DNA from: Hyphomicrobium sp.
GTDB lineage: Bacteria > Pseudomonadota > Alphaproteobacteria > Rhizobiales > Hyphomicrobiaceae
Reading direction: 5' to 3'
DNA: 64,000 bases
Assembly (NCBI RefSeq): GCF_019744875.1
Contig: NZ_JAIETU010000005.1
Location: 744,001 to 808,000 of the forward strand
The translations under genes and the position numbers were made by a program. The notes under the pieces are model-generated. The model saw only the letters and a list, made by a program, of their open reading frames with translations, was not told the origin of the DNA and did no database searches. Shown one piece after another: positions 46,201 to 54,944 of this stretch. The first letter of the stretch is position 1, and each line of letters opens with the position of its first letter.

Positions 46201-48641
46201 CCGTCGGCAACCTTGCGCGTGATCGTCTGGCTCTCATAGGTCCACGAGCCGTCGCGGCGATACCACTGCCACGACGTGTCGAGGCGCACGAGCTGCCAGT
46301 CGAGGTTCGCGGCGGTAGGCTTGCCCTCGCCGTCCAGCAACACGATGTCGAAGCGGGCCTTCTCGCCTTCGCCGAGCGAGGACGTTTCGAACAGCGGCTT
46401 GATGCCGATCTTGGGGTCGCCGAGGTTGACGGGCAGCAGGATGGATCGCTCGATGCTGCGGCCGCCGGCTTCGCGCAGGCGAACGATGACGTTGGCTTCG
46501 AGGGGCTTTGCGGTTTTCGTGACGGCGGGGAGTGCGATGGCGAGCGCGGCCTTGCCGGCGTCGTCGGTCAGGGGGAGCTTGTCGAGCGGCTGGCGCACGG
46601 GGCTCACGGATTCCTCGGCTTCACCGAAACGATAGCCGGCATAGCCTTCGAGATCCTTGGCAGACGGGCGCACGATGATGTCGCCTTCGAGCGCGAGACC
46701 GGCGGCCGGGGGGCCGTAGAGGTAGCGGCCCGTCACGTCGACCGTCTTGGTCTCCTCGGGTGCGAGCGTGCCCGCGCCATCCTTGAGCGTGAGATCGAGG
46801 CGTTCGGGAACGTAGTCTTCGACCAGGAAGGAAATCTGCGTCAGCGCATCGGCCTTCGGATCGGCGTGAAGGCGCGCGCGCCAGGTGCCGGTCATCGCGC
46901 CGCCGCCGAGGGGAAGGCGCAGCGTGCGTCCGCCCAGGCCTTCGTCGGCGAGCGGATAGCGGCCCTGCTCGACGCCGTCGGGGCGGACGACGATCAGCGT
47001 GGTCGGCAGCGTGGCTGCGGCGCCCGTGCCGTCGCGTACGATGGCGGTGACGTTCACCTCCTCGCCGGGGCGATAGACGCCGCGTTCCGTGTAGAGGAAG
47101 CCGTCGAGCGGGCCGGGCGCGTCGCGGCCTTTGACGCCGCGGTCCGAGAGATCGAAGGCGTTGGTCGCGAGATCGAGGAAGGCGTATTCGCCCGCGCCGT
47201 TCTCGGCCACGAGGATTGCCGGCGCGTTGCCGCCTTCGCCCTTGGACTGGCCGGGCTCGAAGCGCACGTAGCCGTTCTTGTCCGACTTTCCGGTGGCGAG
47301 AACCTCGTTGTTGCGCGCGATCAGGCGAACGTTGGCGTCGGCCACCGCATCGGTGCTGGCGAGTGAGCGCACGAATGCATGCACGCCGTCGTCGCCGGAA
47401 AAGGCGGTGAGGCCGAGGTCGGAAACGATGAACCACTGCGTGGCCTGCTCGCGCCACGTGTCCTGCTGGGCGATGTCCGCCGGGCGGGCGATCATGGCGT
47501 AGGCGCCGGGCTGCAGGTTGCCGATCGCTTCGCTGACCGGGAAGGCGGCCGTCACTTCTGCGTTCAATTTGGTCGCGACGTCGAGCTCGCCTTTGTAGAC
47601 GAGGCTGCCGGTGCGGCTCTTCAGGGTTTCGAGGTCGTAGCCCTGAAGCTGGCGATCGAGATCGCCGTTGCTGATGGCGTTGGCGAGGCTGCGGTCGCCG
47701 ATGCGGTAGACCTCGACTTCGACGCGGCCGGTGTTGATGGCGACCAGCGGGATGCCCTGCTGGCCGCGGCTCGGCAGCACGTAGCTCTTGCCCGTGAAGT
47801 GGACCATCGGCTTGCGGTCGGGGACATAGACGGCGAGCGTCACCTGCTTGGCGAGCGCTTCGTTGACGTCGGACGGCAGGCCGGCGCGGATCTGGATCTC
47901 GTAGCGTTGGCCGTGCTCGACGCCGTCGATGCAGAGCTGGCTGCCTTCGACGGAGACGGCTTGCGGGTCGCGGCCGTTGACGGAGACGAACTTGGCGAAG
48001 TCGCTCTGGCCGCGCGACAGGCTTTCCGAGAACTGGATGCAGACGCGCGGCGTGGCGGCGTCGCCGTCGGCCGTGTAGTCGGTCATGCGGAAGCCGTGCT
48101 CGGTGCGGAGCTTTTCATAGGCGTCGCGGACGCTCGCGGTTTCGGCGAGCGCAAGGCTGGTCTTCAGCGCGTCGATGGCGGGGCGCCAGTAGGAGCGGCG
48201 CTGCATGGCCTCGCCCAGCACGGCGAGCGCGCGGGCCTTCATGGCGGTGTCGGTGCTCAGCATGTAGGCGCGGTAGGCGGCGCCCGAGGCGTTGACGGGG
48301 AGGTCGTAGTTTTCGGACTTGTCCGGATCGGGCTTGATGGCGAGCAGCGCCTTGGCGAGGCCAATCCAGTTTTCAGGGCTCTTGCGGTCGGCGACGACGG
48401 CGGCTGCATACGTGCGCGAGGCGGCGCGGGCATCCGGACCCATGAGCTTTTCGGCGGCAAGCCGCAGGTCGGGGGAGGTTCGCCCGTCCGGTTTCCAGGT
48501 GTCGCGAATGTAGGTCTCGTAGCGGTCGGCGTCCTTGGCGATGCCCTTGTGGGCGAAGACCGGTTCCTGGGCGATCGCCGCCGTCGTGAGGGAGGCGGTG
48601 AGAAGTGCCACGCCGAGGATAAGGGATTTGAGGATGCGCAT
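43290..48641 (-). CDS. Bacterial alpha-2-macroglobulin (YfhM-like)
   Basis: The 1783-aa protein starts at ATG 48641 with a signal peptide ending 'TTAAIAQEP'. It has MG-type beta domains, a bait-like central region, a thioester motif 'YPYGCAEQTVSRA' (CxEQ), and an alpha-alpha barrel with 'QDSSGAFGSWG'. The C-terminus is followed by an acidic Asp/Asn/Glu-rich linker ('ESAEENDNDSAASDNSDD'). E. coli YfhM is a lipoprotein; here the signal has no lipobox Cys, so the protein should be soluble or held otherwise. It traps proteases in the periplasm and is paired with pbpC downstream. Confidence 0.93.
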   Translation of the reverse strand: MRILKSLILGVALLTASLTTAAIAQEPVFAHKGIAKDADRYETYIRDTWKPDGRTSPDLRLAAEKLMGPDARAASRTYAAAVVADRKSPENWIGLAKALLAIKPDPDKSENYDLPVNASGAAYRAYMLSTDTAMKARALAVLGEAMQRRSYWRPAIDALKTSLALAETASVRDAYEKLRTEHGFRMTDYTADGDAATPRVCIQFSESLSRGQSDFAKFVSVNGRDPQAVSVEGSQLCIDGVEHGQRYEIQIRAGLPSDVNEALAKQVTLAVYVPDRKPMVHFTGKSYVLPSRGQQGIPLVAINTGRVEVEVYRIGDRSLANAISNGDLDRQLQGYDLETLKSRTGSLVYKGELDVATKLNAEVTAAFPVSEAIGNLQPGAYAMIARPADIAQQDTWREQATQWFIVSDLGLTAFSGDDGVHAFVRSLASTDAVADANVRLIARNNEVLATGKSDKNGYVRFEPGQSKGEGGNAPAILVAENGAGEYAFLDLATNAFDLSDRGVKGRDAPGPLDGFLYTERGVYRPGEEVNVTAIVRDGTGAAATLPTTLIVVRPDGVEQGRYPLADEGLGGRTLRLPLGGGAMTGTWRARLHADPKADALTQISFLVEDYVPERLDLTLKDGAGTLAPEETKTVDVTGRYLYGPPAAGLALEGDIIVRPSAKDLEGYAGYRFGEAEESVSPVRQPLDKLPLTDDAGKAALAIALPAVTKTAKPLEANVIVRLREAGGRSIERSILLPVNLGDPKIGIKPLFETSSLGEGEKARFDIVLLDGEGKPTAANLDWQLVRLDTSWQWYRRDGSWTYESQTITRKVADGKLDATTAAPAAISADVDYGRYRLEVSASGTAGTLSSVIFNAGWYTSGETAESPEMLDVALDKPTYQPGETAKLRIASKQGGKALVTVLGRGLLSKQEVDIAKGGGDVEITVGSDWGPGAYATALLYRPMDETAKRMPSRAIGVRWIGIDQSKRTLAVEIPTEAKVKGASTLTIPVKIKGLDAGEEARVTVAAVDLGILNLTRFQAPAPESHFYAQQKLALEMRDFYGRLIDGMRAERGKLRSGGDGTDGAGLQGSPPVEETVSFYSGIVTVGADGIANVEFALPSFNGTVRVMAVAWSKSKLGHGTNDVIVRDEVALTASAPRFLTLGDEARVDLSLHNVDGPAGSYAAKLIDHAATDLVVAEKDIALAAGERKSHIVTFKPDEVGLRTYDVSVTGPGGIAVSRRLTLDIKPPAGDIKRTTVASLSASGGKLTVSKDLIAGLIKSRTRVNLSVGPAATMDVPGLLTALDRYPYGCAEQTVSRALPLLYANAVATSIGIGADKALKERVQGAIARVFDMQDSSGAFGSWGPGNTDLWLTSYVTDFLTRAREAGYEVRQLPFNQALDRLQNFALNGEDFTKGGEDRAYALYVLARNGRAPIGELRYYADTRLDRFTTPLGKAQLGAALAMVGDKERAEAAFKGALDAFSDQAALRVARSDYGSDIRDGAALVTLASESGIVKSETPRLVNVIAKAYLARNYTSTQEQAWMLLAAHALGDQAKMAKVAINGTPVDGALVRSLTAEEVEQGLTITNSGEASTDVVVSVIGASLTTEPAISKGFTVKRTYYKLDGEKVDLASAEGGKSEIAQNERLVAVLTIESDEAAGRVLLVDRLPAGLEIENPRLVDSGDIKTLDWLRTTLRPEHTEFRDDRFVAAFNLWGSTSSESAEENDNDSAASDNSDDANEADDTAADATTPEASKLKTVAASATIAYIVRAVTPGSFIHPAATIEDMYRPERYARSGAGTLVVKN

Positions 48642-48944
48642 CGCCGATGACCCTGATGAGCTTTGGCCGGATATGGACCGGCAACCAAAATTTCCAGGAT
48701 GCAACATAGCATTAGGGCATCCGGCGTCGGGAGCCCATCAGACGCGAATGATCAAACGTTGGCGATAAGGTGAAACTTTCCGGCAAATTCCGATCAATGC
48801 TGACGGTTGATGCCGCGGCGACCGGAAAAAGCAAAACCGCCGGCCCGTTTTGCGGGGACCGGCGGTTGCTGTCGAAACGGTTAAGACGTGCCGGTTAATG
48901 CCGGAACGGCTCGTTGGCTCTTAGTGCCGGAACGGCTTTTCTGC
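48642..48944. other. 303-bp gap upstream of the alpha-2-macroglobulin gene
   Basis: It contains the terminator at 48835-48867, two of the three copies of TTARTGCCGGAACGG (48895-48909 and 48921-48935) and the presumed promoter region of the macroglobulin gene. No ORF is supported. Confidence 0.6.
48835..48867 (-). terminator. Rho-independent terminator of the 193-aa gene
   Basis: On the minus strand AACCGCCGG ... CCGGCGGTT forms a 9-bp stem with a GC-rich loop, followed by TTGCTTTTTCC. It lies about 80 bases beyond the 48945 stop. Confidence 0.8.
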
Positions 48945-48959
48945 TTAGTGCCGGAACGG
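48895..48959. repeat. Triplicated end of the 193-aa gene
   Basis: TTARTGCCGGAACGG occurs at 48895, 48921 and 48945 (spacing 26 and 24 bases). On the minus strand each copy encodes the last codons PFRH and a stop. The first duplicate is in frame with the gene; the third is shifted. Confidence 0.85.
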
Positions 48960-49526
48960 CAACGTCGTCGGTGCGGCGTCGGCGCCCGCGATCAGCGACG
49001 GATCGAACAGCGGGGCGTGGCGGGGCGCCTGTGCGCGGCGCTCGCCCGTCAGGCTGCCGGTGGGGCCGGCGGCGCGCCAGATCTGGGCGAAGGAGCGGAC
49101 GGCGCGGGCGGCCGTGGCGCGGCAGGCATCCGAGAAGAGCTCGTAGGTGTCGCGGCGCTGCGGGTCGCGGCGCATGCAGTCGCCGATCCATACGGTGGTC
49201 TCGTCGAGCACGAGCTGCTCGTGCGCATCGAGGAGACGGACATCGGTGACGAACCGGCACTCGCCGGATTGCGTGGCGGCGGGCTGCGAGCGGTTGGCCA
49301 GCACGGTCTGGACGGTGACGCCGGCGGCGGACAGCTCGGAAGCGAGCGACTGGAGTGCGCGAGCGGCGGGGCTTTCGGCGGACAGCGCCAGAAGGCGGTA
49401 GGTGATCGGGGTGGCCTCGGGCGAGGCAAGGGCAGTGGCAAGGTGGTCGGAGATAAACGCTTTCAGTCTCTCTTCTTTCTGCTCCTTGGAGACGACATTC
49501 AGACGAGCATTTGGACTGAAGCGCAT
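48945..49526 (-). CDS. Unknown small protein with triplicated C-terminal end
   Basis: I do not recognise this 193-aa cytoplasmic-looking protein. Features are a charged N-terminus ('SKEQKEERLKAFISDHL'), a central alpha/beta segment ('ITYRLLALSAESPAARALQSLASELSAAGVTVQTVLA', then 'CRFVTDVRLLDAHEQLVLDETTVWIGD'), and two conserved-looking Cys. The C-terminal 30 residues are low-complexity. It has the feel of a small Rossmann-like sensor but no assignable motif. The last residues LPFRH lie at the first of three DNA copies of that end. Confidence 0.7.
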   Translation of the reverse strand: MRFSPNARLNVVSKEQKEERLKAFISDHLATALASPEATPITYRLLALSAESPAARALQSLASELSAAGVTVQTVLANRSQPAATQSGECRFVTDVRLLDAHEQLVLDETTVWIGDCMRRDPQRRDTYELFSDACRATAARAVRSFAQIWRAAGPTGSLTGERRAQAPRHAPLFDPSLIAGADAAPTTLPFRH

Positions 49527-49659
49527 TTCGTTTGTCCTTTAGGGGGGAGCGGACGAGCATCCGGAGTCCCATCGTGTAGTCGCGGCGTCATTTAGGCGAC
49601 AAGACGGTTAAGCAAATGTTTCGCACAGGGTCGTTCGGAGAAGCTGGCTATGCTCGCGC

Positions 49660-52302
49660 TCAACCGTTTCGAAATGCCGGACGAAGCCGGCTCGCCATGG
49701 TTGCGGCGTCGTCGTTTGAGAGATCACTTTCATTGTCGTGCGCAACGGGTTCTAAAAGCTTCATGTCCTGCTCACTGTCGCGTGCGCCGATTTTCGACGG
49801 CGCAAAGCCCGTGATGTCGATGACGGCCGTGTGAAGGGGCGACGAATTTTTTTCATCGGCGCTGTCGATGCCGGTCAGCGCTTCGCTCAGCCGGCCGATC
49901 AGACCGCCGTGGTCTTCGGCGCGATCGAACGGCAGGGACACGGTTGCGGTCTCGCGTTTGAGGATGACATCGACGCGATCGGCCCGGGGCGCGACAGGTT
50001 CGAGAACCGCTGTTTCCAGGACCTCGGCGCCGGCGGTGGTGGCGGGCTGGGCTGAGGCTGGTGATTCGATCCCGGCCAGGATGCCGGTCACTGGCGCATC
50101 CGCCGCTTGCCGGGCCGCGTCGGCGACATCATCCGCACGGCGAAGCGGGGCGGTGTTGGAGTTGGCGGGAGCGGCGAGCGCGTCTTCAGCGTCGACATCG
50201 GAGAGCGCGCCGAGCTCGGCGGCAGCACTGCGCGCATAGGGACCGAAGCCCCCTGTGGCCTGAGCGGCAGCCGTCGGCGCATAACGGAAGCGCGGCGTCT
50301 GCCACGTCTCTGTGGCGGGCTCCGGTTTGCGGTCTTTGGCGGGCGTCCATTCCGGGGCGGCGGTCCACTCGGGCTCGACGCGCGCCTTCAGCGACTCGGA
50401 TGGGCGCGTGGAGAAGACAGGATCGGCTGGGCCGAAGCCGTATCGGGTCCGCTCGTGCGGGCTTGTGCGCGTGCTGGGTTCGGTGCGCGGGTCGCCTTCG
50501 GTCCGCAATCGCGGCTCTGTCCGGGTCGCGGGCTCCATCCGGATGGCGGGTTCCGAGCGGCGCAGGATGTCGCGTTCGATGCGGCGGCGGTTAGCGTCGG
50601 CTTCGGCGCGCCGGGCGGCGCCCATGACCGCGCCCAGGATGAACTCCGACCAGGCGCCGTCGCGGAACTTGTAGATCCGGAACGCCTCGGAGCGCGCGAA
50701 CTTCGAGCCCTGCTTGGCGAGCTTCTTGCGCACGGCGCCGTTGAAGGGCGTCCAGGTGCGCTTGAAGATGCGATCCTTCTCGAAGCTCGTGAAGAGGTTG
50801 GCGAGCAACTGGGCTTCGGTGCGCAGATCCTCGCGCACGGCGGCGCTGGCGTCGGGCGGGGCGTCGAGCGGCACGGCGACGTAGTAGCTGCCGTGCACGT
50901 CGAAGACGACATGGCGGAACAGCTCGAAGCTTTCGCGGATCTCGGGATCGCGGTGGATGTCGTTGAAGCGCGAGAGGATTTCGATCACGGGGCCGCGTTC
51001 GGCCTCGCGCATCTTGGGCATCAGGCCGTGCAGGCGATGGCCGCGGCGGCCGATGGAGACGAGCAAGAGACAGATGTCGACGAAGATGGCGACGGCGAGG
51101 GGAACGTAGTCGCGCTGGGAGAGGCCGCCGCCGTCTGTCGGCGGGGGCGGCGTGGAGCCGCCGGTCTCGACGGAGCGGATGGCCTTCTTCTGCAGCTCGC
51201 GCAGCTCATCGGCCGAGGGCGGCAGCTTGAACGACAGCGCGCCATAGAAGGTGGTCGTGAGGCGGCGGAAGGCTTCGATGGTGGCTTCGGAGCCCTCGAC
51301 GGCGGCGATCTTCGGCGTTTCGAGCACGGGGAGTTCGGCGATGGCGCGGGCGGCGCCGCGCAGGGCCTGGGCCAGCTCCGCATCGGGGCAGGAGAAGCCG
51401 CCGGCCTTCGGGTCTCCGAACGTGGTCTTGTCGGCGCGGTCGGTCAGGTCCTGGCGCAACTGCTGAAGCTGCGGGTCGGTGCGCAGCGCGTTGAAGCCGG
51501 ACACCGTCATGTCGAGCTTGCGGCCGAGCTGCTTCATGAACTCGTTGCGCGCGCCCGACTTGGGATCGATGATCGAGGGATCGTTGGCGGCAATCTTGGC
51601 GAGGTCGCCGTCGAGGGCGCCCATGGATGTTTTCACGGCGCCGACCCGACCGGTGACAAACTCGGACGCGAATCCAAAGCGCTGGGCGTCGTCTTCGCGC
51701 ATGCGGCGGCGGGGGCCGTCGCCGGGCTTGCTGTTCGGACACGACGTGCCCTTGTCGCGCTCGATGTCGGCTTTGCGCTTCGACAGTTCGGCCACCTGAA
51801 GCAGCGTCGCATTGAGCTGCTCGAGGCGTGTGGAGCCGACATTGAGGGATGTCTGTACGCCCGTGACGGCGAGTTCGGCGGAGCGCGAGCTTTCGGAGCG
51901 GCTTTCCAGAACCTTCCAGTAAAAACCGAAACCGAAGCCGACCGAGATCAGGCTCAGGAACAGATAGCCCGCGACGTAGGCGAGGCGGGTGGCGAAGCCC
52001 ACGGGCTGGAACATCTGGTCGAGCAGCCAGACGATCATCATCATCAGCATGGCGACGGAGAAGCCGACGATCAGCTTATGGATCAGCGGCAGGTCGCCCA
52101 TGTTGGCCTGGATCAGCTCCAGCATGCCGACGTAGGTCGCGACCCAGGACAGCGTGCCGAGGCCGATGATCAGAATGAGCTTTTTGAGGTCGCGCGGAGA
52201 ATGGGACTCAGGCTCGTCGCCCGACGCGTCCGGCAGCAATCCAAGCTTGAATGAGCGCGCAAATAGTCCGCGCGAACGCCCCGGGTCCGGCGCGTACACC
52301 AT
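49660..52302 (-). CDS. Large four-TM protein of unknown function next to the pho cluster
   Basis: I do not recognise this 880-aa protein. Three membrane helices lie near residues 40-64, 74-97 and 104-130, with a fourth near 399-418. Between TM3 and TM4 is a 270-residue, largely helical extracytoplasmic domain with a Cys pair (in 'TSCPN' and 'FSCPD'). After TM4 comes a soluble domain (about 430-570) with 'FVVFDVHGSYYVAVPLD'-like beta segments. A disordered Pro/Arg/Glu tail follows, with imperfect 'R(M/T)EP' repeats ('RMEPATRTEPRLRTEG'). It lies 209 bases downstream of phoB, same strand. A sensor or scaffold is possible, but no catalytic motif is seen. Confidence 0.72.
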   Translation of the reverse strand: MVYAPDPGRSRGLFARSFKLGLLPDASGDEPESHSPRDLKKLILIIGLGTLSWVATYVGMLELIQANMGDLPLIHKLIVGFSVAMLMMMIVWLLDQMFQPVGFATRLAYVAGYLFLSLISVGFGFGFYWKVLESRSESSRSAELAVTGVQTSLNVGSTRLEQLNATLLQVAELSKRKADIERDKGTSCPNSKPGDGPRRRMREDDAQRFGFASEFVTGRVGAVKTSMGALDGDLAKIAANDPSIIDPKSGARNEFMKQLGRKLDMTVSGFNALRTDPQLQQLRQDLTDRADKTTFGDPKAGGFSCPDAELAQALRGAARAIAELPVLETPKIAAVEGSEATIEAFRRLTTTFYGALSFKLPPSADELRELQKKAIRSVETGGSTPPPPTDGGGLSQRDYVPLAVAIFVDICLLLVSIGRRGHRLHGLMPKMREAERGPVIEILSRFNDIHRDPEIRESFELFRHVVFDVHGSYYVAVPLDAPPDASAAVREDLRTEAQLLANLFTSFEKDRIFKRTWTPFNGAVRKKLAKQGSKFARSEAFRIYKFRDGAWSEFILGAVMGAARRAEADANRRRIERDILRRSEPAIRMEPATRTEPRLRTEGDPRTEPSTRTSPHERTRYGFGPADPVFSTRPSESLKARVEPEWTAAPEWTPAKDRKPEPATETWQTPRFRYAPTAAAQATGGFGPYARSAAAELGALSDVDAEDALAAPANSNTAPLRRADDVADAARQAADAPVTGILAGIESPASAQPATTAGAEVLETAVLEPVAPRADRVDVILKRETATVSLPFDRAEDHGGLIGRLSEALTGIDSADEKNSSPLHTAVIDITGFAPSKIGARDSEQDMKLLEPVAHDNESDLSNDDAATMASRLRPAFRNG

Positions 52303-52511
52303 GGAAGTCGACCTGTCCTAAGAGACCTTGCGGGAGACGGTTGTTGGGTCTCTCACGCAAGTGCAATACGCGATAAAAGCCGATCAGCCCCCGGCATCGT
52401 GATCCGGATCCTGAGTATTCGGAATTTTTGTCGCGAGTGCGGCCGAGCGGTGTCGGAATCGGCGCGGGAGGTGCGCGCGCGATCAATCAGGGACAGAGGC
52501 GTGAGACGATC

Positions 52512-53207
52512 TCAGGCGCCGGAGCGTTCGCCGAAGACGTAGCCGGAGCCGCGCACGGTGCGGATCGGATCGCGTTCCTTGCCGCGGATGAGCGCCTTGC
52601 GCAGGCGGCCGACGTGGACGTCCACGGTGCGTTCGTCGACGAACGCGTCGCGGCCCCAGACGCCGTCGAGAAGCTGGGTGCGCGAGAGCACGCGGCCCGG
52701 GCTTTCCATGAGGAACTCGAGGAGGCGGAACTCGGTCGGGCCGAGGTGGACCTCGCGCAGGCCGCGCGTGACCTTGTGGGCGGGACGATCCAGCTCGATG
52801 TCGGCAAAGCGCAGCACATCGGCCATACGGTCGGGCGATGCGCGGCGCAGGATGGCCTTCACGCGGGCCATCAGCTCGGGAAGCGAGAACGGCTTTACGA
52901 CATAGTCGTCGGCGCCGGTCGAGAGACCGCGAATCCGGTCGCCCTCCTCACCGCGTGCCGTCAGCATCACGATGGGGATGGACTTGGTTTCCATGCGCGC
53001 GCGCATGCGCCGACAGATTTCGATGCCGGAGACGCCTGGAAGCATCCAGTCGAGCACCAGCAGGTCGGGCTTTTCTTCCGCCACCAGGATTTCCGCCTCC
53101 TCGCCGTTTTCGGCGTGGGACACACGGAAGCCCTCAGCTTCGAGATTGTAACGAAGCATCTCGGCGAGAGGCGCTTCGTCCTCGATCAGTAGAATCTTGG
53201 CGGTCAT
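52512..53207 (-). CDS. phoB: Phosphate regulon response regulator
   Basis: The 231-aa OmpR-family regulator has a receiver domain with 'ILLIEDEAPL', phosphoacceptor Asp in 'LLVLDWMLPG', 'VMLTARGEE' and 'DDYVVKPFS'. The C-terminal winged helix contains 'FVDERTVDVHVGRLRKAL' and ends 'IRTVRGSGYVFGE'. It activates pho genes under phosphate starvation. The gene lies directly after phoU. A phoR kinase gene is not in this window. Confidence 0.96.
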   Translation of the reverse strand: MTAKILLIEDEAPLAEMLRYNLEAEGFRVSHAENGEEAEILVAEEKPDLLVLDWMLPGVSGIEICRRMRARMETKSIPIVMLTARGEEGDRIRGLSTGADDYVVKPFSLPELMARVKAILRRASPDRMADVLRFADIELDRPAHKVTRGLREVHLGPTEFRLLEFLMESPGRVLSRTQLLDGVWGRDAFVDERTVDVHVGRLRKALIRGKERDPIRTVRGSGYVFGERSGA

Positions 53208-53232
53208 CTATCTGAGATTCCGTCTCTCTGGG

Positions 53233-53943
53233 TCAGCTCTTGGAGAAGAGCGTCGAGCTTGTGTCATCGCTCTTCGGGCGATCGTCAGCAATGTTCACGC
53301 CACGGACCAGGAAGTGCACGGTTTCGGCGATGTTGGTGGTGTGATCGCCGACACGCTCGATGTTCTTCGCACCGAAGAGGAGGTGCGTAGAGAGGCCGAT
53401 GCTGCGCGGATCTTCCATCATGTACGTCAGAAGCTCGCGGAACAGCGAATTGTACATCGAGTCGATCTGTTCGTCCGAGCGCCAGACAGCGAGTGCACGG
53501 TCGGCGTTGCGCGCGGCGTAGGCGTCGAGCACTTCCTTGAGCTGGGCAAGGGCCAGATCGCCCATGTGGCGCATACCGGTCATGAGGGGCTTCGGATGCG
53601 ATTCGTGGGCGATGGCGAGGGCGCGCTTGGCGATGTTCTTGGCCAAGTCGCCGATGCGCTCCAGGTCGCCGGTGACGCGGAGCGCCGCCATGACATGGCG
53701 GAGGTCGTTGGCGAGCGGCTGGCGGCGGGCGATCATCGAGATCACCTGCTCTTCGATTTCACGCTCGAGCTGGTCGATCTGCTTGTCGGCCTTGACCACC
53801 TGCTCGGCGAGCTTCGGGTCGCGGCGCTCGATGGCGTCGAACGACTGGGCGAGAATGTGCTCGGCGAGGCCGCCCATCTGGGCGATCTTCCGGTCGAGAA
53901 GTGCGAGCTCGTCCTCATAGGACTTTACGATGTGCTCGTTCAT
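53233..53943 (-). CDS. phoU: Phosphate signalling protein PhoU
   Basis: The 236-aa helical protein has two PhoU repeats, with 'ARRQPLANDLRHVMAALRVTGDLERIGDLAKNIA' and 'FGAKNIERVGDHTTNIAE' providing the metal-binding E/D-x-x-D motifs. AAAGGAG stands six bases before ATG 53943, so I reject the 46-residue N-terminal extension of the track ORF. PhoU links PstSCAB to the PhoR/PhoB system and limits phosphate uptake. It is between pstB and phoB. Confidence 0.94.
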   Translation of the reverse strand: MNEHIVKSYEDELALLDRKIAQMGGLAEHILAQSFDAIERRDPKLAEQVVKADKQIDQLEREIEEQVISMIARRQPLANDLRHVMAALRVTGDLERIGDLAKNIAKRALAIAHESHPKPLMTGMRHMGDLALAQLKEVLDAYAARNADRALAVWRSDEQIDSMYNSLFRELLTYMMEDPRSIGLSTHLLFGAKNIERVGDHTTNIAETVHFLVRGVNIADDRPKSDDTSSTLFSKS

Positions 53944-54101
53944 GTCGTCTCCTTTGGGCCGCAGGGCCGGTTCGGCTCGGGTCAGTTCGTTCGAGGCGGC
54001 CGCGGTTGCCTTGGTCGTTTCGGGCGTCGACGTCCGCCACGGCATGAAGCCGGACAGCAGCGTCTTGCGGTCGGTTGTCATTGCACAAACTTTCGCCTGG
54101 A

Positions 54102-54917
54102 TCAGCCGAAGCGGCCAGTGATGTAGTCCTGCGTGCGCTTGTCAGTGGGGTTCTGGAAGATCTCTTCCGTGTTGCCTTCCTCGACGATGACGCCGAGGTG
54201 GAAGAACGCGGTACGCTGGGATACGCGAGCGGCCTGCTGCATCGAGTGCGTAACGATGATGATGCAGAAGTTCTGCTTGAGCTCGTCGATCAGCTCTTCG
54301 ATCTTGGCGGTGGCGATCGGGTCGAGGGCCGAGCACGGCTCGTCCATCAGGATCACCTCGGGGTTGACGGCCACGGCGCGCGCGATGCACAGGCGCTGCT
54401 GCTGGCCGCCCGAAAGGCCGGTGCCGGGATCGTTCAGGCGATCCTTCACTTCCTTCCAGAGCGCGGCGCGCTCAAGGCTCTTCTGGACGATTTCGTCCAG
54501 CTCCGCCTTCGACGACGAGAGGCCGTGAATGCGCGGGCCGTAAGCCACGTTCTCGTAGATGGACTTCGGGAACGGGTTCGGCTTCTGGAACACCATGCCG
54601 ACGCGGGCGCGAAGCTGAACGACGTCGAGGGAGGGATCGTAGATGTCCTCGTTCTCGATGGTGATCTTGCCGGTGACGCGGCAGATCGGGATGGTGTCGT
54701 TCATGCGGTTGATGCAGCGCAGGAACGTCGACTTGCCGCAGCCGGACGGGCCGATGAAGGCCATGACGCCACGGTCGGGGATGTTGACGCTGACGTCGAA
54801 GAGCGCGCGCTTTTCGCCGTAGTAGACGCTGACGTCCTTGGCGACGACCTTCGGCTCCTGGAGATGAGGGGCCTGGGCGGTGGCGCGCTGAAGGGACGAG
54901 GGTTCAACATTTAGCAT
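54102..54917 (-). CDS. pstB: Phosphate ABC transporter ATP-binding protein
   Basis: The 271-aa ATPase has Walker A 'GPSGCGKST', signature '[14 protein letters not shown]', Walker B '[13 protein letters not shown]' and the switch His in '[15 protein letters not shown]'. '[14 protein letters not shown]' matches PstB. A 25-residue N-terminal extension is common in this order. It drives PstCA. A 27-base gap separates it from pstA. Confidence 0.97.
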   Translation of the reverse strand: MLNVEPSSLQRATAQAPHLQEPKVVAKDVSVYYGEKRALFDVSVNIPDRGVMAFIGPSGCGKSTFLRCINRMNDTIPICRVTGKITIENEDIYDPSLDVVQLRARVGMVFQKPNPFPKSIYENVAYGPRIHGLSSSKAELDEIVQKSLERAALWKEVKDRLNDPGTGLSGGQQQRLCIARAVAVNPEVILMDEPCSALDPIATAKIEELIDELKQNFCIIIVTHSMQQAARVSQRTAFFHLGVIVEEGNTEEIFQNPTDKRTQDYITGRFG

Positions 54918-54944
54918 CGTTTGAAACTCCAGCTTTCGTATTTT

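Noticed and set aside
45072-47366. 764-aa plus-strand ORF
   Set aside because: Shadow of the alpha-2-macroglobulin gene, as are 43611-44798 and 47379-48650; no motif or start site support.
50107-52254. 715-aa plus-strand ORF
   Set aside because: It is antisense to the 880-aa minus-strand membrane protein. The composition is the Gly/Arg/Ala/Asp-rich pattern of a GC-rich shadow frame, with no family motifs.
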